DNA from: Apostichopus parvimensis
Taxonomy: Eukaryota; Echinodermata; Holothuroidea; Aspidochirotida; Stichopodidae
Direction: 5' to 3'
Length of the DNA stretch: 28,674 bases
Assembly: GCA_000934455.1 (NCBI GenBank)
Contig: KN884379.1
Coordinates: forward strand, 27,319 to 55,992
The notes under the pieces were generated by a model. It was not told the origin of the DNA. It did not search any database and saw nothing but the letters and a program-made list of their open reading frames with translations. Positions 10,196 through 21,613 of this stretch are shown piece after piece (the stretch's first letter is position 1; each line of letters starts with the position of its first letter). Made by a program: the position numbers and the translations under genes.

Positions 10196-10495
10196 AAACC
10201 TCTTTGTTAAAGGTTGGTGTGGATAATACGATATTAAAAACAGTCTCAGTCGACGGTACGTACATTGTTTATCCCACTAGGGGTTCGATCTATATAAACT
10301 GCCAGTTACGGGCAGGAGCTCGTATAAGGAACAGTGCTACTATAACGACGAACAGTACAACTCAGCCGTCACAGAGAGCTTACATAGCTGGCAAATTAAA
10401 ACGTTTACGGTTACGTAATCCGACTTCAGGAAACGACGGAACGTACACGTGTGAAGCTGGATCTCTGAGACACTCAATCAGGATCAAATTTCAAG
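10196..10495 (+). CDS. Ig-like domain exon
   Basis: Acceptor ccgacag, donor gtaagt, phase 1-1, 100 codons. Cys36 (S-I-Y-I-N-C) and Cys86 in the motif D-G-T-Y-T-C at 81-86 fit the B- and F-strand cysteines of an immunoglobulin fold, 50 residues apart. Leu-Arg-Leu before it fits the E strand. The usual Trp some 10-15 residues after the first Cys is absent. There are two possible N-glycosylation sites (Asn46-Ser-Ala, Asn53-Ser-Thr). One whole Ig module in one phase 1-1 exon is the normal metazoan pattern. Confidence 0.78.
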
Positions 10496-11188
10496 GTAAG
10501 TTGAGAGGATTGCTTAACGCTAGTCGTTTTAGAGAAAAGGTAGAGGAATATTATTTTACATGATTTAATTTAACCCGTTCAGAACATTGACATTTTAGAT
10601 GCCAGATATTCGAGCTCTACAAGAACACCAGTATGAGTAGTTTACTTAGTAATGTATTTGGTTCGCTACTGGTTAGTTCCTATGACAATGAACTAATTAA
10701 TGGTAATATTTTATAATAATATTTCAACCAACCAACGGCGTGTATACAATACCACGTCAAAGTCTCACTCAATCTACCACTTCCAAAAGGCGAGTTTTTA
10801 AGCCAGGGAGAAGTAGTCAGATGAAGATAATCAATCGACTCAGAGGGGTATAGTAATCATTGTGTTCTTTGTCGGCTATATAAGTTATCGCATAACCTAT
10901 CATAACTATTTTACATTTTGCATAAAACATAATTTGAGAGAAAGAGGAGACACTAAATTAGCAGTAAATAACTTTGAACGTGATCGTTTGTTTTGCATGA
11001 TTGGCAATCTGTAATGAATAGTCTTTGTAGCCTAAAGCCCGCCGCTTTTAATCCCATATTCCAAGTTCCCAATGCTATTCCAATCTATTCCATATTATTT
11101 AGCCTTACTGTTTCATATTTTCCTGTGTGAATCGTCATCCAAAAACTTGCTAATTCCACTATTCTGCTATACTCGTTGTTCGCAACAG
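10496..11188 (+). other. Intron before the last exon of gene 1
   Basis: AT-rich, nothing recognised apart from a short stretch with repeated ttccaa/tattcc words at about 11055-11100. It ends in acceptor cgcaacag. Confidence 0.65.
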
Positions 11189-11400
11189 ATATCCGATGCC
11201 CAGCACCGGGAAATATTTCAAATGGCAGGTGGGCTTACGTGAGAGCATCTGAAAATACATTAAATCCACATGCGTATATCCTGAATGAAAAGGTGACGCT
11301 CCAATGTAACCCTGGTTTTCACGCATCCAGTAACCAAGAATCACGGTGTAACTACCAAGGGCAATGGTCACCGCAACTATCGTCTTGTATAGCTGATTAA
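11189..11400 (+). CDS. Terminal CCP/sushi exon with stop
   Basis: Acceptor gcaacag, phase 1 start. Cysteines are at residues 4, 40, 54 and 67, with Trp60 and N-G-R-W at 12-15. Three residues after the last Cys the frame ends in TAA (11398-11400). There is no donor between the last Cys and the stop, so this is a true last exon, and the protein would end directly after the domain without a membrane anchor or GPI-like tail. A different 3' exon could replace it in another isoform. Confidence 0.85.
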
Positions 11401-11660
11401 TCGACGACATACATCATTATCATCTACAGTGATATGGATAGAGAAGGAGCGACTTGATATCCACCATCGACCTAGAAATTATGGCTGTCATGAACGGTTA
11501 TCACCTCATAACCATACAGTTCAACAAATAGACAAGTGTCTACACCATTACGTAGATTGTAACAAAACTGTAATAAAGTATCCTTCACTGATCTATTTTT
11601 CATACTTTTTACACTTTTAGCGGAATTTGTTATAATAAATTGCACGAAAATAAAACTGTA
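11401..11660 (+). promoter_or_regulatory. 3' UTR with polyadenylation signals
   Basis: Canonical AATAAA hexamers lie at 11572-11577 and 11649-11654, about 170 and 250 bp after the stop codon of gene 1. Either can serve as the cleavage signal. The exact cleavage site cannot be read from the sequence. Confidence 0.6.
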
Positions 11661-12479
11661 TCTTTGTAAGTGAGAGTAAACTTACCTTTTGAAATACATT
11701 GCTGCTCTCCTTGTGAATTTAGTTTGGCCAGAGACTCTTAAAGTTTATCATTTGCAATAAAGCAACATCTCAGATCAATAAATGGAGTTTTCGGTGTTGG
11801 CCATAGCATTCACCTAATAACCACTGGTAATTTTAAGTTTGCTAGAATCTTATCATTTGTTATTTAAAGTGACAATCGTTTAACAGTCATAATAGGAATA
11901 CTTATGCACGTTTCTTTAAAATATTGATTATAATATATATGAATAACCAAGAGTAAAGCAGACAGTTTCAGTTACTGCAATATTACAACTTGATAAATCG
12001 TATAAATCCGAAACTCGCAAAGAGATAGAAAAAGAGAGACAGAAAGACAACGGAAGCAAAGAAACAAAAACGCACAGAACCGGTCAAGTACTGTTTCATT
12101 CATCGTTATGTCATGATTTTGTAGACACATTAACGTGAGAAATATAAACACATTGAATTGAAATTTACTAGAACACATTATATTGATTGCATTGTTCCCC
12201 CTTCCTATCGTCAGTCGTGAGAAAATGGATTAGTCGGCGATTTTGCTTTTAATTCAGCTGGTGAAGAACTAGATTTCTATACAACAGGGTTCACTTCCTC
12301 CAATATTCTCAACCTCAGACAAAGTATGTTTTAAATGAAACTTGCTTATAAAGACCAAACATGCCTCACAATACACCTTTTTATTCTAGTGGAGGACCCT
12401 TGGCCCCCTACATGTGAGTCGGTTTCGATGACCTCACAGCAACACCCCTACTTTATATGATCCTTGATTCGACCCTGGT

Positions 12480-12780
12480 CCTTCAATAAAGGTTCAGGCC
12501 CATTCAAAAGCAGTCAGGGGAGTTTGAATTCATTACTATTTATTAGAACAATCTAGACGGGCAATGCGTCTGAGCTACTTGTTGAGATCCAACCAACTGT
12601 GTGAATATGCCCCATTATGCAAAATTGCGTCAAAACATTCCCTATTGAAAGAAAATAAAATCATCGATTTGCCTCCGATCCTTCCATAAAGGTTCAGGCC
12701 ACTACCTAGATTAGTCGGGGAAATTCTGAAATTGACTGGCCCCCTACCCCTACCACCACCACCGTTGAATCCTACACTAC
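12480..12780 (+). repeat. Dispersed repeat family, two copies
   Basis: 12480-12522 and 12680-12735 both start cctt-c-ataaaggttcaggcc and both run into agtc-ggg. The second continues into a C-rich part (ccccctacccctaccacc). A related stretch lies at 25131-25230 in an intron of gene 2, and a weaker one near 22801-22839. This looks like a short interspersed element, class unknown. Confidence 0.6.
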
Positions 12781-13631
12781 TTGTAAATAATATCACGAAA
12801 TCATACATCACCACATATATTTAAATCGACTGGCAAATAGGTTGGCAGTCTCGTAGCTTACGAGGGGACCAGGGATTGGGGTGGAGGCACTCGGCGTCCT
12901 CAAATAAAAGAGAAATGTTTTGCATAACTTTAATTTGTATTGAAACATACTAATCTCTAACGGGAAATGACAAATAACCTTCAAATTTTGAGCACAAGTA
13001 CGATACCGGAAATATTATAGTCAGTGTTTATCTTGAGAAAAGTACATCAACGTTGAATCACACGACTAATCTCAACGAATCGAAGTTAATAAATGTCTTA
13101 ATAAAAAAGGATTTTCTGATGATTGAAATTGATTAGCAAAGTGTCAGATTTCTTTTCACACTTACGTCAAAATCATATCCTCGTAGCATTTAGAAATTGA
13201 TGACATTTGTGTAAATGCATCTGGAAAGAGCACATGCATAAGCCTCAGGACAATTCAGTTGCATTATGTTTAGAAATAATATTTGTGTTTATAAAATTCC
13301 AACTATAGAGAACATTTTTTTTCCACAAATTTTCATGTCAATATATCTGTAATATTGTTGCGGCTTAATTAGGAAAGTGATAGCATTTCCTGTTCAAATG
13401 TGTAAAAATATGGTGAGGTAACATGGTGTCACATTAGTGGTCAAATGGTAAAATGTGCCAGTATATATAGAGAAGTAAATATTACTTAAGATACAACGTA
13501 AACTAGGACCAAGATCATCAGCTAATGTGGAATTAATTTCACAGGCCAGTACTCCCCGGCCATGAGGGATATTATATGATACGAAGAGGATGCATCACTG
13601 GTGACATGGTTATAACTTCTTGCCGAATCCA

Positions 13632-13645
13632 CCCCCCCCCCCCCC
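13632..13645 (+). repeat. Poly-C run (14)
   Basis: Homopolymer of 14 C, one of several long G or C runs found only right of 13.6 kb. Confidence 0.95.
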
Positions 13646-14473
13646 ATCCAATATTACATTGCAACTCCAGACTTTCCAAACCAGTTACCACTATCGCAGG
13701 TAATTTCCATTGCGCAAAACTCGTTGTCAAATATGCCCCCACAACTACCCCAATGTTTTGTGATCTAGCAATGAGGTTTATTTGTTTTATAGTGCTCTTT
13801 GTAAAGAGGGATATTATGTACGTGAAACAGGTTGTTGGTTTCGCTTAAGTTTTAATAATCAAAAAATGATTTCGTCATAATTTTGCAGGATTACGAACAT
13901 ATAAATCTCCGTAGATAATTTCTCAAAAACCTAAAATGCATTGTAATTGCTTCTAACGTCGAATCCGTAGTGAACGTACGGGCCTTAACTAAGACTTGAG
14001 ACTCCTAAAGAACCATTTCCCCAAACAAATGTATGTATTTTGTATGTATTTGAGATCCTTCTGCAAGCGAAGAAGCCTCATTGGCCTATCAAAGCCGCAA
14101 GTTGAGCGAAGTCAGTCTCTTAGATTCATATTTAACGTCCATTATTATGAATTGTCAATTGTCAACAACTCTGTAACTGGACGACTGGGGACCTTATGAT
14201 TGGAAGGCACCGGCGTTAATCACTGAGCTAACACTGCTAGTTACTCCTAGTTATAGGAGTTAACACTCCTACATGTTATTCCGTTCTTCATATTATTTGT
14301 TCCTTAAGCCGATTCCTGTATAGTTATGGTTTATTAGTCCATCAGCGACCAATGTTATGATCTGACGTCATACTTTCGTCATGTTACATTGTGTACTTTT
14401 CATTCCACGGCCGAGTATTGCTGGCAAACGTTCCATTGGGACCGAAAATTCCAACATATTTTTTAAAACAATA

Positions 14474-14708
14474 NNNNNNNNNNNNNNNNNNNNNNNNNNN
14501 NNNNNNNNNNNNNNNNNNNNNNNNNNNNNNNNNNNNNNNNNNNNNNNNNNNNNNNNNNNNNNNNNNNNNNNNNNNNNNNNNNNNNNNNNNNNNNNNNNNN
14601 NNNNNNNNNNNNNNNNNNNNNNNNNNNNNNNNNNNNNNNNNNNNNNNNNNNNNNNNNNNNNNNNNNNNNNNNNNNNNNNNNNNNNNNNNNNNNNNNNNNN
14701 NNNNNNNN
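14474..14708. other. Assembly gap (235 N)
   Basis: Unknown bases. The sequence resumes in a GA-rich simple repeat, which probably caused the gap. An exon of gene 2 could be hidden here. Confidence 1.
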
Positions 14709-14845
14709 TAAAGAGAGAGAGAGAAAGAGAGGGCGTGGAGATAGAGGGGGTGGAGAGGCGTGAGTGGAGAGAGGTGGTGGTAGAGAGATGTGGGTGGGCG
14801 GAAAGAGAGAATGAAGCAGGCAGGTGGGGAGAGAGAGGCGAGTTG
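14709..14845 (+). repeat. GA-rich low-complexity tract
   Basis: Almost pure purine on the + strand (gagagagaga, ggtggagag and similar). It abuts the gap. A run of 11 G follows at 14896-14906. Frames running through it are not genes. Confidence 0.9.
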
Positions 14846-14906
14846 CCGGGACGTTCCTAGTTCAGATAACACAGGGACGTACAGCTACGTGGAGAGGGGG
14901 GGGGGG

Positions 14907-15569
14907 AGGGGGCTTTCTCACCCAATAATTGGCTTAAATCTTCGTTGGAAAATCGGTGGTCAGAAATATGATTGTTGGAAAATGTATCTATGCAACATCT
15001 CTTAAAGTAATTTAAGATGATAGCACTTTGACAGGATATTTCTGATTTCTGAGTCAATAATATTAGGCGATTTCTATTAATTCTAATTTTAGGTTGACAT
15101 GATTACAAGATTTGACGAAATTCGACCTTACAAATAACCCAAGTCTTGTTTCTAACTGCTTGCACAACTCATAATAAAGTTGAAAATACTACGAGCAGTT
15201 TACAATTGTCTGCATATGGTCAATTGGCGTTAGATTTAGCACCTCATCATATTACTATAATATACTAGATGATTTGAGGATTTTTGTCTTCTATGAACTG
15301 CCTTAGTAAATCATAGGCTTACGATTAGTCCACTCGTGTCTCAGACATGTATGAATTAGCCAGTCAGTGACCTAGGTAGGTGCAAAATACATGTTCTCTG
15401 CGTCCTATGCTGTTTCATTGTATAATCAAATAACGTTACATAGGAATGGACGTAACTTTAAAGCCGGCAAAACATTTAATAATCGTTTTCTATGAACGGT
15501 TAAGTATTGACTGTAATTTAAAAGCTATGAACTCGCTTCCATGTCTAACGGACAACTTTCTCTGTGTAG
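14907..15569 (+). other. 5' flank or intron of gene 2
   Basis: AT-rich. An in-frame ATG at 15446 and another at 15527 precede the first CCP exon without a stop, but the acceptor at 15568-15569 fits the phase 1 pattern and the upstream residues do not form a signal peptide, so I read this as non-coding. Confidence 0.5.
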
Positions 15570-15743
15570 GTTGTGAATTTTTCGAAGCCCAGGAGAATGT
15601 TAATGTTTTATACGACCCTGTAAACAGAACATTTGGTTCAACTGCGACTTTCTCTTGCTCTTCTGGATACGTACTTATTGGTAACACCCATCTGGAGTGT
15701 CTAGAAACCAAACGGTGGAACGCCGCCAATGATGTTTCTTGTG
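15570..15743 (+). CDS. CCP/sushi exon (gene 2, module 1)
   Basis: Acceptor ctgtgtag, donor gtaagg, phase 1-1, 58 codons. Cysteines are at 2, 30, 44 and 58, with Trp50. The run L-Y-D-P-V-N then F-G-S-T-A-T-F-S-C resembles the exon at 18705 (L-D-P-A-T then F-G-T-D-A-T-I-S-C), so these two flank the WAP-like exon as a related pair. A G-rich palindromic repeat starts 24 bp after the donor. Confidence 0.82.
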
Positions 15744-15766
15744 GTAAGGGCATGGGCGGCGATCAT

Positions 15767-15850
15767 GGGGGGGGGGGACATGTCCCCCCAATATTTTAGG
15801 TGGGGGGATATAGTGTCAAATATCCCCCAATATTTGGTGGAATAGTTTTT
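15767..15850 (+). repeat. G/C-run palindromic repeat
   Basis: A run of 11 G (15767-15777) followed by acatgt and six C forms a perfect short hairpin. Then come aatatt, a block of six G, a C-run and a second aatatt. The alternating G-run, C-run and aatatt layout looks like a small palindromic interspersed repeat. It could also form a quadruplex. Confidence 0.7.
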
Positions 15851-17610
15851 TGGGGGGGTTATAAATAGAAAATAATGCGTGAGATTATTTATCCAAATCA
15901 TATTTGGCGGTGGCTAAAACTTCATCCAACACATGCTGCATGAGGTAAATGACTCTTCGTGGTCGTTTCTGTGACCTGTGACCGTATAGCATGTTTTCAC
16001 TCATGATTATTATCATATTGTCTGTACATGTCTTGTGTATGAGTGGGGGAGACCGCCCTACCCCCTACCCCCCTTGAGCCTATTTTTTATGATATCGCAG
16101 TTTTATAGTAGCCGTTATAAGAGGTTTTAATATTTGTACACCAATAAATTAACTGTGTCTGAATTTTTGAAAATTCCCTGACCAACATTCTTCATCATAC
16201 TTCCCTCTACTCGTGCAATTTTGACCGGTCTGTTAGGGGTTGAAGGGGATTTTTCTATATTGGTTGTCCATAGATGAAAGTTTGTGCAACATTATGGGTA
16301 TGTTTTGAAGTGAATTTATTATTCAAATTCTGAACAAATAATGGGCTTAAAACCTTGAAAAGTGGGCCTGACGGGTATTGTGGGCCGTTACGTAGAATTA
16401 CCTACAAAAGCAATGATCCACGGGAGATGCGATGAGGTCGAACATGATGTGTGACTGGTGAAAATCTTGAAAAAGGTTATAGATGAAAAATAAACTATTG
16501 GGAAAAACTTGGTTCTCAGGCAAAAGTGTACATCTGGTTAGTCATTTTCAAGCCCGAGAAGTGCCATTTCCGGTGATCTGGGGGGGGGGGGGGGGGCTAT
16601 CAAAACCAGAAATGTTCTTGTACGCTGCGCGCCAACTAATGGTGGCGCTCTGCTTTTATACTAAGGTAGTCACGGGCCTTCCTACTGGTTTAGCAGTATG
16701 TCTCAATGATTATCTTAAAGCAACCTTTGCTGCGTCCTCCTTGAGTCTTTCTACATGACCGAAAAATCTCAATCTCCTATGTGCGACTAAGGTGTTTGGT
16801 TGGTTTCATTGTAGAGCTCATCGTTTGATAACCAATTGTTATACATATATCTATATACACAAAATATCACGAAGCGCGCGAACAATTTGGGGCATGAAAG
16901 TTGCTACACGCCTGCACCCAAGCAAATGTCCACTCCCAATATTTTAAACAAACCGCCGCCCCTGGGTAAGGGCATCGACCTTGATGACAGGGCCAGGTGC
17001 AAATCAAGAATGTTATAGAGGAGGGGTGTTTTCTGGGGGTCGGTGAAGGCGATTCTCAAGGTTGTGCTAATAATTCACTTGATCTATGTGTGAGTCTGAA
17101 AAGGGGTATTATATCCATTGAAGTGGCTAGCCTATTTCCCAGACTGAAAGTTAACATTCCGACTGACGATCGAGGTGGGGGGGGGGTGTGGGGGGAGACA
17201 TGTGAACCCCTTACCACTTTGCGCAAGCCACTATACCTGAAACAAATTCGGTTACTTAAGAATTAGACCTAAGACGAAAGAAAAAAATGTATGAATATTT
17301 CTTGCCATGATCGAAGTGACTCAAAGTCACAACATAACTCAGAGTAATTTCCCGAGGTAAGTATAGTACAAAGACGTAAAGATCGCCGTGTAATAAATCT
17401 CATTGTCCCCACGCTTCATGAATCATTCTCTTGTGCGTGGGTATAGGTCAAACGTATTGATTTCGCGTTTTTCTTCCCAATCCCCAGGCTGTTGATTACA
17501 GCACCAATGGAAGGTTTTCACATCTTTCAAATGTGTAACTCTAAGTTTACACCTAAAGCTATTAGTTAATTCTCAGTCAATTCTAACGATAATGAATATT
17601 TTAGTTGCAG
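15851..17610 (+). other. Intron of gene 2
   Basis: No coding island supported. It contains a run of 17 G (16580-16596), a G-rich stretch (17176-17195) and a C-rich stretch at about 16055-16075. Open frames over the G-runs have no domain. It ends in acceptor tagttgcag. Confidence 0.55.
16580..16596 (+). repeat. Poly-G run (17)
   Basis: Seventeen G in a row, prone to length error and able to form a quadruplex. Confidence 0.95.
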
Positions 17611-17745
17611 AATGCAATAGAGACGCAGCACAGGTTACGGCACTCCGTAGAAAATGCATGAAGACATGTGTGACCGATGCCGACTGTTTACGGGAAAGAC
17701 GCTGTGTGTGCGATGGCGTCTGTGGATTGTCATGTATTCCGACAA
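17611..17745 (+). CDS. WAP-like eight-cysteine exon
   Basis: Acceptor agttgcag, donor gtaaga, phase 1-1, 45 codons. Eight cysteines at 2, 16, 20, 26, 32, 34, 38 and 42 with spacing 13-3-5-5-1-3-3. WAP (four-disulfide core) domains have the same layout, including the D-x-D-C before the fourth Cys (here D-A-D-C) and C-G-x-x-C at the end (C-G-L-S-C). The difference is C-V-C where WAP domains have adjacent Cys-Cys. WAP domains act as protease inhibitors or antimicrobial modules in several animals; activity here is unknown. It is not a CCP, since it has no Trp. Confidence 0.75.
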
Positions 17746-18704
17746 GTAAGACTAGTCATAAATATTATCAGTAGCAAGAACACATTTCGCATAAGTCGAG
17801 ATGCACAAACTCTGTCATTACCAATAGCCTATACGTGTAAAAATGATGATGATCAGCTTAATATAGCTACACAAAACCAGTAAGAAATACATCTCATTTT
17901 AAATGTGCCCTGCATGAAAAGAATTGAGCAAGTTTAAAAATCACATCAATGAGTCCGAAGTGTTTCTGTGTTATTCTTTAAGTTGTTTAGATCCTTAAAC
18001 TTGGTACTGTTGTCAAATTGTGTTCAAAAATAATCACTAGGCAACGGTATGGAAATGGACACCCCATCTCAATCATTGATATGAGTTTGACCGCTGCCGC
18101 TATGATAGGTATCGTACATCTTATCCAACATGGAGAAAACGGGTTTGGTATGCTTGTGGTGGATAAAAGAACAAATTCCTGCCAACAAAAAACTACATCA
18201 ACCTATATGCTATTATAAATACTGCACCAGGAATAAAGTCCATCGGCCTTACGGTTTCAAGCAGTCTGTAGTTGTTTCTATCTAATCCCTGCATATAAAT
18301 GTACTGGCGGTGGGATATCGCACTTCCTAGTTACATATTTAATGTCCTCCTCACAACACTAGTGGTGGAGGCTAACTGAAACTTGGTGCGTTATTGTGAA
18401 TTAGAATGCGGTACCTGTTACTAGCAAATGACATGAGGGGGGGGGGGGGACTTTCCAGTTCTGGGTTGGTGGTCAACGTAACATGTTATATGTGTGCGAT
18501 AATATAGCCTACGCCTTTCACGAACTCCTATAAACCGCAAGGCAGATGGACTTAAAACCTGGAGTGTGTAATGCATATGATTTAGTGTTTCTATATGACG
18601 TTATTGGGATAGCGGTCAGTGATCAAACGTGGTAAGGTATATATGAAAGTTGATTCAACTTAGTTCTCTGACTTTTAGTTTTCAATTCTCTTTTCACAAT
18701 TAAG
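17746..18704 (+). other. Intron of gene 2
   Basis: No coding island supported. It includes a run of 13 G at 18437-18449. The pyrimidine-rich end (ttttcaattctcttttcac) precedes the acceptor at 18703-18704. Confidence 0.6.
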
Positions 18705-18908
18705 CACGAGAGAACTTCTGTGATGTAATCCTAGTTCAAGTAGATAATACAGTTGTCACCTTAGATCCTGCAACATTAGTATTTGGGACAGATGCAACGA
18801 TCTCGTGTTCTCCCGGCCATCTACCTATCGATGGAACAAGAGAAATTCAGCGAAGCTGCTTGAGCAATGGTGACTGGAGTGATGGATCGCTGACGTGTAT
18901 ACCTAGTG
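18705..18908 (+). CDS. CCP/sushi exon (gene 2, module 3)
   Basis: Donor gtgagt, phase 1-1, 68 codons. The acceptor is taken as aattaag (18703-18704), the first AG after the pyrimidine tract; an AG at 18709-18710 is in the same phase and would shorten the exon by two codons. Cysteines are at 6, 35, 52 and 65, with Trp58 (NGDWSDGSLTC). The start of the frame has stops in the other two phases, so phase 1 is well supported. Confidence 0.82.
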
Positions 18909-21613
18909 GTGAGTAAAATCTGGGAATCATTTCATGAGCCTGGCTACAATTCAGAATGGTTAAACACCTGCTGTAGTGAAACCCCCGACCCCGACCCCCG
19001 ATCGTGACATTGTACTTTTACCCACAAAACTTTGCACCATTCGAAGGGATCGAACGAAACGGAAAATCAAACCAATGACATGGTGTCCAGTCTTTGTTAC
19101 CGATTAGGTTGAATTAAAACAATGTTACGCATGCGTGGTCAGAGTGTTCACCGTTCCATTCATAACTGTACTATATATGTAGTTTATGTTATCATGATGT
19201 CTAGCACCATTAGCTTATGTCCGTGTGTGTCTCTCACTGTGACGTTCCTGCAGCGTAGAGAGAGATACAGTCGTCCGAAGGACACATTTCACAACTATCC
19301 TTCAGTCCTTAGTTGATTCACCTGCACTGGATCTCGCGAAAATTGTTCAGTGTGTAGTCTACGTTGGTCTTCAGTAATATCACGTATAGAGGTCAGGACA
19401 ATTGTCTATGCATCCAATCAATAGTTTAATCTGGTCGTTGTATTTGTAACGAAATGGCCACCGTGTTTTCGATAAATTTTCGTACACTTGATCTCTGCAA
19501 TAGGTCAAAATATTGGCAAAATAGAACGGTATTGTGTGCTTATTTTCTACACAATACTACTGAAAGTTTAACAGACCGACGAGATTGAACGCACAATGCA
19601 GCTTTACTATCATATGACTAGAATACATATAGAACAGTTTCACGAACTTGTAACGGGTGTACAGTGTGGTACTTGTCTCCCAAACACATTGTTTAGCTAA
19701 TATCACATGTGGTGTCTGTTCTGTCACATCTCGCTATCCCCTCGCACCCAGGATCACTGATCCTAACCCTAACCCCAGGATCACCCAGGATCACTAATGT
19801 GCTATTTCACACGAAACACCGACGTATCTGCACTCAAGGGAACTGATATTGATAGTCGACGTTGTTTGCTTGCTCGTGCTTATATATAGGTTCACTTTTC
19901 AATTCAACTATATTTCAACCATTGTAACATATATAACAGTATAAACAAGATTACATGACTACATACCTTAATAATGATACAACGAATGTCAAATACAGGT
20001 TAAAGATATACAGAAAAGTCGAGGAGATTCACTGGAAAGCTACTGAAAGCTTGTTTTTGTGAGAAGCTTGTATAGCTCCAAACAATAGCACGATTGGAGA
20101 GAAAAATGTAGAACATGAGTATTATAAATAGTGAGGAGGACTTTGGGAGGAAGGAAATGACCTAATACCTCGGTCCATTTAAAACCTTACTGCAGGTCAT
20201 ATCATTGAGGATATTACAAAGTCAATGACAGCCGATACTTATGCCAAGGAAGGTGATGTAATCAGAAAAAGGGATTAACTCAATTTGGATCATAATGTCG
20301 CTGTTTTGGTCAATGTGCCTTTTGATAGGGCTTGAATTAAACAGCTGTTGACTTTGAACCTTTAAATGTAGTTTGTTCGCTATAATAAATATAGTATTGA
20401 GCATACCAATGTTTACGTTACTGTCTAAAGTGATTACGTGTGTACCGAAAAGAGAAAAAAAACATAACAAATTTTTGGATGTTATATTTTCCCCTATATG
20501 TTTCAATGTATTACCAGTTGTTAAAACTAATGGATATGGTGTAAAGATGGTTAAATTCTGAAAGCAATTTTGAAAAACGAAACAAAACGGTTTTCGTTAT
20601 AAGAGCTAGATCACGCCTAGATGTGAGTTTAGTCATGAATATGCAACACTAAACAGCGACGGTATGTAACACATGCATACTACTCAATTGTTAGTTTTAG
20701 ATTCCAATTTTGAGGTAAAATAAAGCCACCCGATATAATGATGTAATCCATAAGCTCTTGCGGGCTTCTCCCATATTCGTAGTCGCTAAGTGCCTCATAG
20801 CCTGTATGTATTTATTTAGCTTCATGGTCCGTCAGCGGTTTTCCTTACTGATAATGGTTATGCATTGATAATGTATGTATGGTCCGGCTGTAGTACAAAA
20901 AGTAAGTCAGTGTTCTTTCAATCAGCTTCATCGAACGTCATTTAAAACCTTAGCTAACTATCACTGTTAGTAGGAGTAGTAGCCTAGTCAGAGACCTAGT
21001 TCTAATAAAGTTATGCCCGTAGGCATATATGCAGAGAGAGATGGTGAAGTTGATTGAAGGTCTGTGATACCAAGTGTAGTATGATGTGTGACCATAGGCT
21101 AGGTTCTGCACATTTATTACTGTTGTCACTAGTTTGCTAGTAGCGTCGTCGATCAGCTGTTGTTCGAGCAAGGACAGCTTCGATGGTACTGAATATGCAA
21201 TACATGCAGAGCGTTCTCTGTTTAAATCAAGAAGCACTTCGAATCATCTTCTGTCTTTAGCAGTTAAATCTTTTAATACTTTAGATCATTAATTATTATC
21301 AATTATTAAATTCTTTTATTAATTATTAAAATAACGTTTTTGCCAAATTAACTTTTCTTTTCAAATGAGCAGTTTTTATGTATTTCCTAACAAACGGAAT
21401 CGCTTTAAGTTCCGAGAAGTCATCATGATCATAACTATGGAAGACAAGAACTAATATAGTAGTAAAATGTAGCTGCGATACATGCAAGTTGAGTCACGCT
21501 CGGTACCCCAGAAATTCAAATTCAGTCCTTGCAAAGTTAACATTTGCGTTACAACATTCAAACATATATGAATAGGAAGCTTCTTCTTAATCTGCTTTGT
21601 TCTTTTTTTAAAG
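18909..21613 (+). other. 2.7-kb intron of gene 2
   Basis: AT-rich with no coding island that I can support on either strand. A short telomere-like piece (cctaaccctaacccc, 19762-19776) sits between repeated ggatcac words. The last 80 bp resemble the intron end before 23769, so that part was duplicated with the exon. Confidence 0.6.

Larger units (their letters stand above)
484..11400 (+). other. Gene 1: CCP/Ig multidomain protein, 3' part
   Basis: Model of eight exons: 484-672, 1612-1788, 2328-2519, 3143-3316, 3533-3742, 9752-9964, 10196-10495 and 11189-11400. Each internal exon is a whole module with phase 1 at both borders, GT..AG introns and a length divisible by three. The domain order is CCP(A)-CCP(B)-CCP(A)-CCP(B)-CCP(A)-CCP-Ig-CCP-stop. 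No start codon or signal peptide is visible, so the 5' end is probably upstream. The mature protein would end right after the last CCP with no membrane anchor in this isoform, which suggests a secreted product. Complement regulation, pattern recognition or adhesion are possible roles by family; none can be assigned. The chain is inferred from exon phase and order, not from a transcript. Confidence 0.7.
11661..14473 (+). other. Intergenic region, left of gap
   Basis: No gene seen. It holds a purine-rich stretch (about 12008-12060), two copies of a dispersed repeat (12480-12522, 12680-12735), a run of 14 C (13632-13645) and a small imperfect hairpin near 14240-14262. Open frames here have no domain and contain the simple repeats. 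Confidence 0.55.

Noticed and set aside
12575..12814. Minus-strand frame with a Gly-rich stretch
   Set aside because: The Gly run comes from the C-rich end of the dispersed repeat at 12680.
14381..14872. Long frames on both strands across the gap
   Set aside because: They consist mostly of unknown bases and GA-rich simple repeat.
15446..15569. ATG upstream of the first gene 2 exon as a possible start with signal peptide
   Set aside because: The residues do not form a proper signal peptide, and a good acceptor at 15568-15569 fits the phase 1 pattern.
17471..17530. Possible exon after ccccag near 17487
   Set aside because: The phase 1 frame stops at once (Cys then TGA) and no CCP pattern follows.
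19762..19776. Telomere-like cctaaccctaacccc
   Set aside because: Too short and placed between other short repeats; no evidence of an old chromosome end.
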